64,000 nucleotides of DNA from DTPS01 sp049591295 (GTDB taxonomy: Bacteria; Acidobacteriota; UBA4820; DSQY01). The translations under genes were made by a program, and so were the position numbers. The DNA lies in NCBI GenBank assembly GCA_049591295.1, contig JBAWEQ010000016.1, positions 1-64,000 on the forward strand. The letters run 5' to 3'. Of the stretch, positions 44,508-53,377 are shown piece by piece. The notes beneath the pieces were generated by a model. It was not told the origin of the DNA. It did not search any database and saw nothing but the letters and a program-made list of their open reading frames with translations. Positions within the stretch are counted from its first letter, which is position 1, and the number at the start of each line of letters is the position of its first letter.

Positions 44508-45590
44508 CTATGGGCACTCCTGGCAGGGCCCCACCACCAGGAGCACCTCCGGCGCTCCCGTGGGACTGGTGAGCCGGAGCCTGGCGTACTGGCCAATCAC
44601 CACGGCGTAGGGGTACTCGATGGTGGTGGCGGGCTGATAGCCGCCCGCTCCCGCCTCCGTATCCCCTTCGACGGCAAGGGTGTGGCGGTCGAGGTGAATG
44701 CTCTGGTAGTAGTGGAAGGGAGCCCAGAAGTAGGAGGCCTGCGGCGACTCCAGCTTGCGGAGGTCGATGGCCATCAGGAATTCGTCCCCGTCCGAGGCAA
44801 ACAGGGCCACCGCGTCCAGCAGGGCGTTGTCCGTCGCGCCGTTTCGGAACGCCCAGGCGGTGCGATAGCGCCCCTCCCAGCGGGGGGACTCGTCAAAGTG
44901 CCGCGCGGCCTGCTCTTTGGCCTCCCGCGCCCCGGGATCATCCTCCCTGAATTTTCGAGGGGCCTGCTGGCAGTCCCCGATGGGCGCCAGGTAGGTGCTT
45001 CCCCACCGCCGGAGGGCGATCTGGAAGGAGAGATCCTGCGGTGAACGGAGAACGCTCCCCTCTGGTCCGCGACCGGCGAGAAAGAGGAGCTTGCCCAGGA
45101 GGCAGGTGGCGGTGCCGGAACCCGCCGTGGGATAGACCTCGTACCGCCCCCCATCCTCGTCGTATCCGCCGTCGTTGGCGTACGTGAAGCTCCCGTCCAT
45201 GAAGCGCGGGTTCCAGAGGGAGGAGAGATCGCACACGAGGAGTTGACCCGAGGAAGCCTCCGCGCCGCTCTCGGCTGGCGCGGCCACGGCGCTGGGTCCG
45301 GGAGCCCCGGTCTTGGGCGCATCGGTCCCGCGGGTGTCCGCCTCCCGCGGGCAGTTGATGCAGATGGCGCACGCCCCTTCCTGATTCCGCGTGATGGCCA
45401 CCGAGCGGGGGATGATCCCGCTGAAGACCACGGAGCCGTTGATTTTCTTGCTGATGAGGTCCAGGATCCGGAAGAACTTTCCATCGGCCGGCGTGCCGCC
45501 CGGAGCCGGCTGCCCCGGGGTGGGAAGAAGAAGCGCCGCGGCGAGCAACGCCGCAGCAAGCATGGGCCCGAAGGTTCTTCTCTTTCGCAC
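44508..45590 (-). CDS. Secreted protein of unknown function
   Basis: This 360-residue exported protein has a signal peptide (FGPMLAAALLAAALLLPTPGQPA). The mature part is rich in aromatic and polar residues, with cysteine groups (EGACAICINCPREAD and VVGPCQECP at the very end). Neither group is a CXXCH heme motif. The sequence FYYANDGGYDEDGGRYEVY-like stretch and WGSTYLAPIGDCQQAPRKF match no family I can name. The frame has good codon use and the gene stands alone, so it is likely real. Confidence 0.7.
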   Translation of the reverse strand: MRKRRTFGPMLAAALLAAALLLPTPGQPAPGGTPADGKFFRILDLISKKINGSVVFSGIIPRSVAITRNQEGACAICINCPREADTRGTDAPKTGAPGPSAVAAPAESGAEASSGQLLVCDLSSLWNPRFMDGSFTYANDGGYDEDGGRYEVYPTAGSGTATCLLGKLLFLAGRGPEGSVLRSPQDLSFQIALRRWGSTYLAPIGDCQQAPRKFREDDPGAREAKEQAARHFDESPRWEGRYRTAWAFRNGATDNALLDAVALFASDGDEFLMAIDLRKLESPQASYFWAPFHYYQSIHLDRHTLAVEGDTEAGAGGYQPATTIEYPYAVVIGQYARLRLTSPTGAPEVLLVVGPCQECP

Positions 45591-45809
45591 GGTGCCCTGT
45601 CCTCCTCTCCCATTCTACGCCGGATGCGGCCCTCGCGCGGGGGCTCGCGCGGAAGGCGGCCGCACGGGGCGAAACCGTGTTGCCAAACCTTCACGGGCGC
45701 GACGCGCAGACGAAAGATAAGGCAAGCATGATCGAAGCGGAGCCCCGCTCCCTTTATGGGCGTTGCACCGCGTCGAGGAGCCGGGTCCCCAGCTAATCGG
45801 GAGAAAGCC

Positions 45810-46190
45810 ATGCCGAGATTCCTATTTGTCTTCTGCTACGAGACGCCGGACGAGCTCGCCACCAATCCCATGTACGGATGGGAGGAGGAGGAGTCGAAGG
45901 CCCTCTTCATCGAGGCGCGCGACGAGGAGGAGGCTCTACGGTGGGGCCGCGAGGTGGCGCGCGCTTTCGTGTGGACCCTCTTCCAGCGGGAAGGCGGCCC
46001 CCAGGATTTCGAGTGGAAGCCCAAGTGCTACCGTCACTGGATCGACTTCGACCTGCCCTCCCAGTGCCGGCCGGAGGAGCTTGCCCTCGTTCCCTCGATC
46101 CGGGTCGGTGAACTTCTTGACGACGTTGGGAAGCAGAGCCCGTTCCTCCTCGACCTGACCAGCCCGTCCAGCCGCGTCCGGAACGGCTGA
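45810..46190 (+). CDS. Small hypothetical protein
   Basis: This 126-residue soluble protein begins MPRFLFVFCYETPDELATN. An alternating pattern of acidic residues (GWEEEESKALFIEARDEEEALRWGREVARAFV) follows, and then ECKPKCYRHWIDFDLP-type segments. It has no signal peptide and no recognised family. GGGAGA precedes the ATG at 45810. It is the only plus-strand gene in the 37-53 kb region. The N-terminal strand and helix could be an alpha/beta ferredoxin-like fold, which is speculative. Confidence 0.6.
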   Translation: MPRFLFVFCYETPDELATNPMYGWEEEESKALFIEARDEEEALRWGREVARAFVWTLFQREGGPQDFEWKPKCYRHWIDFDLPSQCRPEELALVPSIRVGELLDDVGKQSPFLLDLTSPSSRVRNG

Positions 46191-46285
46191 GGGCGAGGCG
46201 GGCACCCCAAGCCCATCCGCCAAGGGGCCACGGCCTCGTGCTCCCCCGGCGCCTTGGTCCGTCACCTCCCTCGCTTGCCTCCCCT

Positions 46286-46753
46286 TCATTCCTCTTTCCC
46301 CTTCATCCTGTCCCGGTAGTTGGAGTAATCGGGCACGGATCTTTCGTAGCGCGAGACCATGAGGGGGGAGGAGATCATGAAGTCCGCGGAGGCCCGGTTG
46401 CAGGCCACGGGGACGTTCCAGACCACCGCGATGCGCAGGAGGGCCTTCACGTCGGGGTCGTGCGGCTGGGCCTCCAGGGGGTCCCAGAAGAAAATCACGA
46501 AGTCGATCTGGCCCTCTGCGATCTTGGCTCCAACCTGCTGGTCCCCGCCCAGCGGCCCGCTCTGGAGCTTGACGACGGGGATCTGGAGGGTCTCCTCCAG
46601 CCTGGCTCCGGTGGTGCCCGTCGCGTAGAGATCGTGCTCTGCCAGGAGGTCCCGGTTGTAGCGGGCCCACTCGAGGAGGTCCCTCTTCTTGTTGTCGTGC
46701 GCTACGAGGGCGATGCGCTTGCGCGGTCCGCTGCCGATAGTCTGAGCGTTCAT
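46286..46753 (-). CDS. mgsA: Methylglyoxal synthase
   Basis: This 155-residue enzyme converts dihydroxyacetone phosphate to methylglyoxal, a bypass of lower glycolysis under phosphate stress. Motifs include ALVAHDNKKRDLLEWARYN, LYATGTTGARLEE, QSGPLGGDQQVGAKIAEGQID and FFWDPLEAQPHDPDVKALLRIA. The catalytic aspartates (in GGDQQ and the downstream DP) are present. The ATG at 46753 fits the GGAGGTG ribosome site; the longer frame to 46762 starts with GTG directly against it. It has no metabolic neighbours. Confidence 0.95.
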   Translation of the reverse strand: MNAQTIGSGPRKRIALVAHDNKKRDLLEWARYNRDLLAEHDLYATGTTGARLEETLQIPVVKLQSGPLGGDQQVGAKIAEGQIDFVIFFWDPLEAQPHDPDVKALLRIAVVWNVPVACNRASADFMISSPLMVSRYERSVPDYSNYRDRMKGKEE

Positions 46754-46881
46754 GGCACCCACCTCCGGAATCTGAGGCTTCCATTCGGGGGCATGGGGGC
46801 TGCCGCCGGTGCGGCCAGCCCGGGAGGCCCTCGGGCGCGGCTACTCTCGCACGGCGCTTCGCCGGCCGCAAGCCGGAGCGC

Positions 46882-46916
46882 AAAAAGCCGCCTCCCTTCC
46901 TTTCGAGGGAGGCGGC
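46882..46916 (-). terminator. Rho-independent terminator of the GAF gene
   Basis: A perfect 11-bp stem (GCCGCCTCCCT at 46887-46897 with AGGGAGGCGGC at 46906-46916) has an 8-base loop. On the minus strand it is followed by a T5 run (46886-46882). It lies about 37 bases after the stop of the GAF-domain gene. Confidence 0.92.
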
Positions 46917-46952
46917 GTCTGCCACTGCCGGGGTTCGTCCTCGCGCGGGGGC

Positions 46953-48002
46953 TCAGGAGGGCGTCAGCGGGAAGATGCCCCCGCTCTGGTCGACCCAGTG
47001 CCGAAAATCATCCACGAGCGTATCGTACTGCCGCTTCATGGCGGCGTAGGTGAGGGCGTTCTGGATGGCCAGGGCGCCCTCGTCGGCGATGCTCTTGAGA
47101 AGGGACAGCTCGTCCCTGGACAGTTCGTATGGCCGGTGGGTGCAAAGAACCAGGAGGCCCATGGTCTTCTGGCCCAGGAGCAGCGGCAGGAAGAGCATGG
47201 AGGCGACCCCTTCCCGCGCGGCTTCCTGTCCGAAGGCGATCCTCGGGTCGGCGGTAGCGTCGAGAACAGCGCTGACGGATCCAGCCAGCACGTCAACCAG
47301 AACGACCTGTGAATGCAATACGGCCTTGTCCAGGAACTCCTGACTCAATCCCGTCGAAAAACTGCGGCGCGAAAAGACCCCCGAGGGTTCCATGAGCTGG
47401 ATGAAACAACCCTTGATGCGAAGGTCCTCGGCGATGAGCTGGACCATGGCCCGAAGGCGTTCGCTGAGATCCAGCGAGGAGCGGACCGTCTTGTTGATGT
47501 GGCGCAGCACTTTGTGGAACATGGCGTGGACGACGGCGCTGGCGCAGAACGAGGCCACCACCTGGAGGACCTCCAGCTCCTGATCGGAGAAGGATCGGGC
47601 CTCCTTGGCGTAGAGCCGCATCACCCCCACCACCTGGCCCCGGGCGGCCAGGGGCACGTTGAGGACGGTGATGAACCCCTCCTCCACGTGCGCGGCGGGA
47701 TATTGAATCCTGGGATCGGTGCGGCAGTCGGGGATGACCACCAGCTTGCCTTCCAGCGCCTCGTGGACGCTCCGGTCGGGATCCACGGGGCCCTTGCTCA
47801 GGAACCGCTCGCTCAGCCCGTAGGATGCCAGCTCTTCAAGGGTCCGCCGGTCCCTGCTGAGCAGACGAATGAGACAGCCGGCGACGTGAAAACGCTCCAC
47901 CAGCCTTCGGGCGATGTTCCCGAGCAGCTCCTCCGTGTCCACCGGTGCGTTCAGCGCCGCCCCGATGTCCTCGAAGATCCGGACGCACTCCGTGCATTCC
48001 AT
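46953..48002 (-). CDS. Two-GAF-domain sensory protein
   Basis: This 349-residue soluble protein has two GAF domains. The first spans roughly residues 15-160 (DTEELLGNIARRLVERFHVAGCLIRLL, FITVLNVPLAARGQVVGVMRLYAKEARSFSDQE). The second spans 175-325 (GVASMLFLPLLLGQKTMGLLVLCTHRPYELSRDELSLLKSIADEGALAIQNAL). No kinase, cyclase or DNA-binding domain follows, so it may act by partner binding or as a small-molecule sensor. The ATG at 48002 follows AGGAGGG by nine bases; a GTG three codons upstream is less likely. Confidence 0.85.
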   Translation of the reverse strand: MECTECVRIFEDIGAALNAPVDTEELLGNIARRLVERFHVAGCLIRLLSRDRRTLEELASYGLSERFLSKGPVDPDRSVHEALEGKLVVIPDCRTDPRIQYPAAHVEEGFITVLNVPLAARGQVVGVMRLYAKEARSFSDQELEVLQVVASFCASAVVHAMFHKVLRHINKTVRSSLDLSERLRAMVQLIAEDLRIKGCFIQLMEPSGVFSRRSFSTGLSQEFLDKAVLHSQVVLVDVLAGSVSAVLDATADPRIAFGQEAAREGVASMLFLPLLLGQKTMGLLVLCTHRPYELSRDELSLLKSIADEGALAIQNALTYAAMKRQYDTLVDDFRHWVDQSGGIFPLTPS

Positions 48003-48203
48003 GGAAAGCACCCTCCTTTCGCCCTAGACTCGACGGCTCCCGAACGATTGCCCCTCGCCTGGAGGAGGCCCGACAACTTCTCATGCTGAGGATTCAGGTT
48101 GTTCTGGTGACAAGATAGGGCACCCGTTGGCCCCTATGCAAGAGCCGCTTGTCGCCACTGACCGGACGACGGCGGCTAGGGCTGTCCGGCCGAGAAGCCT
48201 GGC

Positions 48204-48728
48204 TCAGTCGGGTTTGACGCCCAGGTAGGAGCCGGCGGCGTCGAGCGTGTTCCACACATCGGACTTCTTGCCGAGCGAGAGGCCGAACAGCTCCTCGGCC
48301 TTGGAGCGGTTGCCGTTCAGGTTATAGTAGGCGCCCTCTTCGGCCCGAATGGAGTCGTCCCCCGGATCCTTGGCGAGCGCCTGCTGGTAGAGGGGCTCGG
48401 CCTTGTCCCACTCACCCGCCTCGGCGTAAACCCGCGCGATCCGCTGAAGGTCGTCCTTGGCGGGCTTCTTGGCGAGCACACCATCGAAGAGCGCCTGCCC
48501 CTTCGCCCTGTCGCCGGAGAGGTAATAGACGCGGCCCACGCCGATCCGCTCCCAGCTCCCGTTCCCCGCCTGCACTTCCGCCTCCTGGAGCAGCGCGAGC
48601 CCGGCCTGCCTGGCCTCCTTCCCCTGGTAGATAGAGGGTTCGATCCCCTTCCCCTTGGCCGCCGCAAACCCCGCCAGCAGTCCCGCCGAGAACACCACCG
48701 CCCATCCCATCAGCTTTCCCCACCGCAT
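48204..48728 (-). CDS. Exported TPR-type protein
   Basis: This 174-residue protein has a signal peptide or short anchor (LMGWAVVFSAGLLAGFAAA). About three TPR-like units follow (WERIGVGRVYYLSGDRAKGQALFD, LQRIARVYAEAGEWDKAEPLYQQAL and SIRAEEGAYYNLNGNRSKAEELF). GGGAGG precedes the ATG at 48728. It resembles, in style, the TPR protein at 5970-6947. The role is unknown. Confidence 0.8.
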   Translation of the reverse strand: MRWGKLMGWAVVFSAGLLAGFAAAKGKGIEPSIYQGKEARQAGLALLQEAEVQAGNGSWERIGVGRVYYLSGDRAKGQALFDGVLAKKPAKDDLQRIARVYAEAGEWDKAEPLYQQALAKDPGDDSIRAEEGAYYNLNGNRSKAEELFGLSLGKKSDVWNTLDAAGSYLGVKPD

Positions 48729-48811
48729 GAGTGCCTCCCTGAATTGGCGACAGCATAGCGAACGATCCCCCTCTTGTCTACCAACGTGGGGGGGGGGACG
48801 CGGAGAGAGAA

Positions 48812-49044
48812 CTAATCGGCGGTCCGGGAACGGCGCCTCACGAGAACGGCGTCCCTGTATTCCAGGACCCTCGTGCCGTGCTGGTTGATAAGAATGATCC
48901 GGTTGCGGACCACGCCTCGTGCGGCGTGGGATCGAGAGGGGCGGGCCTCCAGGCATTCGTGCGTCAGCGTCAGGGTGTCTCGCGGTCTTACCGGTTCGAT
49001 AAAGCGCACCCGTTGTACTTCATGGGCAAGATCTCCAAGGCGTC
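48812..49044 (-). pseudogene. 3' remnant of a MaoC-like enoyl-CoA hydratase gene
   Basis: An open stretch of about 77 codons reads as the C-terminal part of a MaoC-type hot-dog protein: GDLAHEVQRVRFIEPVRPRD, TLTLTHECLEARPSRSHAARG and VVRNRIILINQHGTRVLEYRD. The catalytic D/H region and N-terminal half are missing. Upstream, the frame meets a TGA and the 3' end of the LysE gene. An internal ATG (49009) could still start a 65-residue piece, but without the active site. It is best read as a decayed gene cut off at the LysE junction. Confidence 0.65.
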
Positions 49045-49645
49045 ACAAGGCGCGCGCTCCGGCCCACAGCTCGTAGGCGGCGAAGGTCCCAAGGCCCAAG
49101 GCCGAGAGGCCCACCAGGAGCCGGTTCGCCCTCTCTCCCAGGCCGGCGGCCGACGCGAAGAGCAGCAGCACGACGAGAGTGGTGCCGATCATGGTGCCGT
49201 AAAACCCGATGAGGAGAGCGATGGCGGCCGCGGGGGCCTCGTGCCAAGCCTTCAGGAGCAGGGGCCCCGTGACGAGCGCCCAGCCAAGGTACGGATTGGG
49301 GTTCAGCAGGTTCACCCCGGCGGCCTTGAGCACGGTGCCGGCCGGCTTCGGAGTCGCCCTGCGGTCAAAGTTCCGCCAGGCTTTGAAGGCCGCCGTGGCC
49401 AGGTAGAGAAGGAACAGCCCCCCGGCGCACTGGAGGACCCCAAGAAGATAGGGCGGCGCCAGGCTCAGGAGAGTCAGGGCCACCAGAGCGATGGGCACGT
49501 CGCTCAGGAGGGGCGCGAAGGCCGACGGCCAGGTGCGCCGGAAACCGTTGCTCAGCGTCTGCGAGATGAGATACGCCAAGAAGGGGCCCGGCTGAATGGC
49601 CGCCGCGAAGGCGAAGGTGAGCCCCATCGTGAAATAGCTGAGCAT
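49043..49645 (-). CDS. LysE-family exporter
   Basis: This 200-residue membrane protein of the LysE/RhtB superfamily exports amino acids or similar small molecules. The N-terminal motif FAFAAAIQPGPFLAYLISQTLSNG is the family signature, followed by LLSDVPIALVALTLLSL. About six helices are visible; the middle has GVNLLNPNPYLGWALVTGP, also typical. Its 3' end meets the MaoC remnant, so a past deletion or insertion at this point is likely. The substrate cannot be predicted. Confidence 0.9.
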   Translation of the reverse strand: MLSYFTMGLTFAFAAAIQPGPFLAYLISQTLSNGFRRTWPSAFAPLLSDVPIALVALTLLSLAPPYLLGVLQCAGGLFLLYLATAAFKAWRNFDRRATPKPAGTVLKAAGVNLLNPNPYLGWALVTGPLLLKAWHEAPAAAIALLIGFYGTMIGTTLVVLLLFASAAGLGERANRLLVGLSALGLGTFAAYELWAGARAL

Positions 49646-49701
49646 GGCCGCTCCTCAGGCTCAGAGCTTGATCTCTGGTGCGCCCCGGCGCGTCCGCCCG
49701 C

Positions 49702-50661
49702 TCAGATCATCTGGAGTCCCCAGAGATCGTGCAGGTGTAGGACGCCCAGGAGGCGACCCTGGGGGTCGGCGACGACGAGGGAGGTGATTTTGCGGCTTTC
49801 GAGGAGCCCCAAGGCTTCGACGGCCATGGCATCGGGGCCTATGGTCATGGGGGTCCGGTGGGCGCAGTCGGCGGCCGTCATCTGGAGGAAGGCGGCGCCG
49901 TGGCGCTCGATGAGGCGGCGCATGTCGCCGTCGGTGATGACGCCGTGGAGGCGGCCATCGTCGTCTGCCACCACCGTCATGCCGAGCTTCTTGGAGGAGA
50001 TCTCGTAGATGGTCTCCTGCATGGAGGCGGTGGGAGGGACGCGAGGAATCTCGGCGCCGGAGTGCATCAGCTCGGAGACGTGCATGAGGCGCTTGCCGAG
50101 CTTGCCGCCGGGGTGGAGCCGGGCGAAGTCCTCCGCCTTGAACCCGCGTCGCTCGATGAGGGCCGCGGCGAGCGCGTCGCCCAGCGCCATCTGGGCTGTG
50201 GTGGAGGCCATGGGGGCCAGGCCCAGCGGGCAGGCCTCTTGGTCCACGGCCACCGTGATGTGCAGGTCGGAGGCCTGGCCGAGCGTGGACTTGGCGTTGC
50301 CCGTGGCGGAGGCCAGGAAGGCCCCGAGCCGCTTGATGAAGGGGGCCAGCCGGATCAGTTCCTCCGTCTCACCGCTGTTGGAGAGGGCCAGGACCACGTC
50401 TCCGGCCGTCACCATCCCGAGATCCCCGTGGAAGGCGTCGGCCGGATGGAGCGAAAAAGAGGGGGTGCCGGTGCTGGAGAGCGTGGCGGCGATCTTGGCG
50501 CAGACCAGGCCGCTCTTGCCCATGCCCGTCAGGACCACCCGCCCCGGGGCGGCGAGAATCGTCTCCACCAGCTTGGGAAAGTTCTCGTCCAGGGTGTCCC
50601 TGAGGCGCAGGAGCGCCTGGGCCTCGATGGTGAGCACCTTCTTCGCGCTTTCCAGGGTCAT
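49702..50661 (-). CDS. kdsD: Arabinose-5-phosphate isomerase
   Basis: This 319-residue enzyme converts ribulose 5-phosphate to arabinose 5-phosphate, the first committed step to KDO. The SIS domain covers about residues 30-170 (GRVVLTGMGKSGLVCAKIAATLSSTGTPSFSLHPADAFHGDLGM, then ALSNSGETEE). Two CBS domains follow (HVSELMHSGAEIPRVPPTASMQETIYEIS and a second ending GVLHLHDLWGLQMI). It lies 98 bases after kdsA on the same strand, so it is probably cotranscribed. Sharing the path with kdsA and kdsC, it supports LPS inner-core synthesis. Confidence 0.95.
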   Translation of the reverse strand: MTLESAKKVLTIEAQALLRLRDTLDENFPKLVETILAAPGRVVLTGMGKSGLVCAKIAATLSSTGTPSFSLHPADAFHGDLGMVTAGDVVLALSNSGETEELIRLAPFIKRLGAFLASATGNAKSTLGQASDLHITVAVDQEACPLGLAPMASTTAQMALGDALAAALIERRGFKAEDFARLHPGGKLGKRLMHVSELMHSGAEIPRVPPTASMQETIYEISSKKLGMTVVADDDGRLHGVITDGDMRRLIERHGAAFLQMTAADCAHRTPMTIGPDAMAVEALGLLESRKITSLVVADPQGRLLGVLHLHDLWGLQMI

Positions 50662-50759
50662 GGCCTCTCCTCGCTCCCCATCACCCTACCACGAAGGGAC
50701 AGGGCGGTGAACGGGCAAGACGCGCACCCTTGCCATTACCGTGTTTGAAATCGCAACTC

Positions 50760-51581
50760 TCAGGTTTCGTGGGCCATGGTGTGGAAGCGAGTCAGCTTCT
50801 GTACCAGCGCCGGAAACTGATGCAGGGGAAGGGCGTTCGGACCGTCTGAGAGGGCGTTCTCGGGGGCGTCGTGGACCTCGAAGAAAAAGCCGTCCGCTCC
50901 CGCCGCGGCGGCCGCCTGGGCCAGGGAGGGGATGAACTCGCGCTGTCCGCCCGACCGGCCCTCGCCCGCCCCCGGCAGCTGGACCGAATGGGTGGCGTCG
51001 AAGATCACGGGAAAACCGAGCGAGCGCATGATGGGGATGGAGCGCATGTCCACGACGAGGTTATGGTAGCCGAAGCTCGCGCCGCGTTCCGTCAGCAGGA
51101 TGCGCTCGCAGCCGCTGGCGGTGAGCTTCTCCACGGCGTGGGCCATGTCGTGAGGGGCGAGGAACTGCCCCTTCTTGACGTTCACGACGCGGCCCGTGCG
51201 GGCCGCGGCCACGAGGAGGTCGGTCTGGCGGCAGAGGAAGGCGGGGATCTGGAGCACGTCGGCCACTTCGGCCGCGGCCTCGGCCTGATCGGGCTCGTGG
51301 ATGTCCGTGAGAATGGGCAGGCCCGATTCGCGCTTGACCTCGGCGAGGATGCGGAGGCCCTCGTGCAGGCCGGGCCCCCGGTAGGAGCCGAGGCTCGTGC
51401 GGTTTGCCTTGTCGAAGGAGGCCTTGAAGACCAGGAGCAGCGCCTCCGACCGAGCCCACGAGGCGAGCTGGAGCGCGAGGGCCCGAACGTGCGCCTCGGA
51501 TTCGATCACGCAGGGACCGGCGATGAAGAGGGGATTGGACCCGCCTGCCGTGATGCCCTTCCGGATGGTCACTTCGCGCAT
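50760..51581 (-). CDS. kdsA: 3-deoxy-8-phosphooctulonate synthase
   Basis: This 273-residue aldolase-type enzyme condenses arabinose 5-phosphate with phosphoenolpyruvate to KDO-8-P. Motifs include NPLFIAGPCVIESEAHVR, FKASFDKANRTSLGSYRGPG, ILTDIHEPDQAEAAAEVADVLQIPAFLCRQTDLLVAAA, VNVKKGQFLAPHDM and VIFDATHSVQLPGAGEG. The cysteine before the Arg-Gln (FLCRQT) and the Gly-rich loop match KdsA. A metal-type assignment (with or without Cys at the N-terminal site) was not made. It precedes kdsD and follows pyrG and a heptamer array. Confidence 0.97.
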   Translation of the reverse strand: MREVTIRKGITAGGSNPLFIAGPCVIESEAHVRALALQLASWARSEALLLVFKASFDKANRTSLGSYRGPGLHEGLRILAEVKRESGLPILTDIHEPDQAEAAAEVADVLQIPAFLCRQTDLLVAAARTGRVVNVKKGQFLAPHDMAHAVEKLTASGCERILLTERGASFGYHNLVVDMRSIPIMRSLGFPVIFDATHSVQLPGAGEGRSGGQREFIPSLAQAAAAAGADGFFFEVHDAPENALSDGPNALPLHQFPALVQKLTRFHTMAHET

Positions 51582-51604
51582 GGTCTTAGGACCGCCTCAA
51601 CAAA

Positions 51605-51730
51605 GGGACAGGGGACAGGGGATGCGAGACGCGAGACGCGAGATGCGAGACGCGAGACGCGAGACGCGAGACGCGAGACGCGAGACGGGAGATGCGAGAC
51701 GGGAGATGCGAGACGCGAGATGCGAGACGC
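51605..51730 (+). repeat. Heptamer tandem repeat GAGACGC x15
   Basis: Fifteen adjoining 7-base units run without any indel from 51626 to 51730. They read GAGACGC in most cases, with GAGATGC and GAGACGG as the variants. A GGGACAGG-type stretch (51605-51620) precedes. The array fills the spacer between kdsA and pyrG and reads on the plus strand. Confidence 0.95.
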
Positions 51731-51766
51731 GAGGGAGGCTTCTTCCCCGTTTCCTCGTCTTCATCC

Positions 51767-53377
51767 TCACGCCTCCCGCTTCAGCTTATCCTGGTACGAG
51801 GCCTTGATGAAGTCGCGGAACAGGGGGTGCGGGTTCAGGGGCCTGGACTTGAACTCGGGGTGGAACTGGCAGCCCAGGAACCACGGGTGGCCGGGCAGCT
51901 CCACGATCTCCACGAACTTGCCGTCGGGGCTCATCCCCGTGAAGGCCATGCCGGCCTTCTGGAGGGGCTCCATGTAGGCGGCCTTGTTGTACTCGTAGCG
52001 GTGGCGGTGGCGCTCGTCGATCCGCAGATCGCCGTAGGCCTTGTTCGCCAGGCTGCCCGGTGCCAGGTCGCAGGCGCACCTTCCCAGGCGCATGTTGCCG
52101 CCGTAGGTGTCGTCGCCCAGGAGGTCCCTCAGCTTGAAGAAGATGGGGTGGGGCGTCTTGGCGTCGAACTCGGTGGAGTTGGCTCCGTCGAGCTTGGCCA
52201 CGGATCGTGCGAACTCGATGGAGGCCAATTGCATCCCCAGGCAGATGCCGAAATAGGGGATCTTCTGCGTGCGGGCGAAGGCCGCCGCCTTGATCTTCCC
52301 CTCCACGCCCCTCTCTCCGAAGCCGCCGGGCACCAGGATGCCGTGGACCCCCTCCAGCGGCCCTGCCGGGCCCTCCCGCTCGATGTCCTCGGCCTCGATC
52401 CACTTGAGCCGGACCCCGAGACGGTTGGCCACGGCCCCGTGAACGAGGGCCTCGCCGAGGCTCTTGTAGGAGTCCTCGTACTGCGTGTACTTGCCCACGA
52501 TGCCGATGGTGACCGTGTCCTCCGGGTGTTTCAGGGTGTTGAGGAACTCCTCCCACTTCTCCAGGTGGCGCTCGTGGAGAGGCAGTCCCAGGTATTTCAG
52601 CAGGATGTAGTCGAGGCCTTCCTGGGCGAAGTAGAGCGGGACCTCGTAGATGTGCTCCACGTCCTTCGCGGTGATGACCGCCTCCTCCGAGACGTTGCAG
52701 AAGAGGGCGATCTTGGCCTTCATGTCCCGGGGGATGGGGTACTCCGTCCGGCAGAGCAGGATGTCGGGCTGGATGCCGATGGAGCGCAGCTCCTTCACGC
52801 TGTGCTGGGTGGGTTTGGTCTTCAGCTCGTGGCTGGCCCGGATGAAGGGGATGAGCGTGAGGTGGATGAAAACCGCGTTGGCCTTGCCGACCTCGAGCTG
52901 GAGCTGGCGGATGGCTTCGAGGAACGGCAGCGATTCGATGTCGCCCACGGTCCCGCCGATCTCCACGATGGAGACGTCCACCTCCTTGCCCTGGGCCCGG
53001 ATGGCCTCCTTGATCTCGTTGGTGATGTGGGGCACCACCTGGACGGTGCCGCCCAGGTAGTCGCCCCGGCGCTCCCTCTCGATGACCTGGAGGTAGATCC
53101 GCCCGGCCGTGTAATTGTTGCCGCGGGAGGAGACCTGGGAGGTGAACCGCTCGTAGTGGCCGAGGTCTAGGTCGGTCTCCGCCCCGTCGTCGGTGACGAA
53201 GACCTCGCCGTGCTGGAAGGGGGACATGGTGCCGGGGTCCACGTTGATGTAGGGGTCCAGCTTCTGGATCGTGACCTTGAATCCCCGCGCTTCCAGGAGC
53301 CTCCCGATGGAGGCTGCGGCGATCCCCTTTCCCAGGGATGAAACCACACCACCCGTAATAAAGATGTATTTGGCCAT
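51767..53377 (-). CDS. pyrG: CTP synthase
   Basis: This 536-residue enzyme makes CTP from UTP, ATP and glutamine. The N-terminal synthetase domain starts KYIFITGGVVSSLGKGIAAAS (P-loop), with GTMSPFQHGEVFVTDDGAETDLDLGHYERF. The C-terminal glutamine amidotransferase domain has the GVHGILVPGGFGERGVEG oxyanion strand and the FGICLGMQ nucleophile Cys, with a HPEF ending. The ATG at 53377 follows AGGAGA and matches other PyrG starts; the frame continues upstream without support. pyrG-kdsA is a common gene order. Confidence 0.97.
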   Translation of the reverse strand: MAKYIFITGGVVSSLGKGIAAASIGRLLEARGFKVTIQKLDPYINVDPGTMSPFQHGEVFVTDDGAETDLDLGHYERFTSQVSSRGNNYTAGRIYLQVIERERRGDYLGGTVQVVPHITNEIKEAIRAQGKEVDVSIVEIGGTVGDIESLPFLEAIRQLQLEVGKANAVFIHLTLIPFIRASHELKTKPTQHSVKELRSIGIQPDILLCRTEYPIPRDMKAKIALFCNVSEEAVITAKDVEHIYEVPLYFAQEGLDYILLKYLGLPLHERHLEKWEEFLNTLKHPEDTVTIGIVGKYTQYEDSYKSLGEALVHGAVANRLGVRLKWIEAEDIEREGPAGPLEGVHGILVPGGFGERGVEGKIKAAAFARTQKIPYFGICLGMQLASIEFARSVAKLDGANSTEFDAKTPHPIFFKLRDLLGDDTYGGNMRLGRCACDLAPGSLANKAYGDLRIDERHRHRYEYNKAAYMEPLQKAGMAFTGMSPDGKFVEIVELPGHPWFLGCQFHPEFKSRPLNPHPLFRDFIKASYQDKLKREA

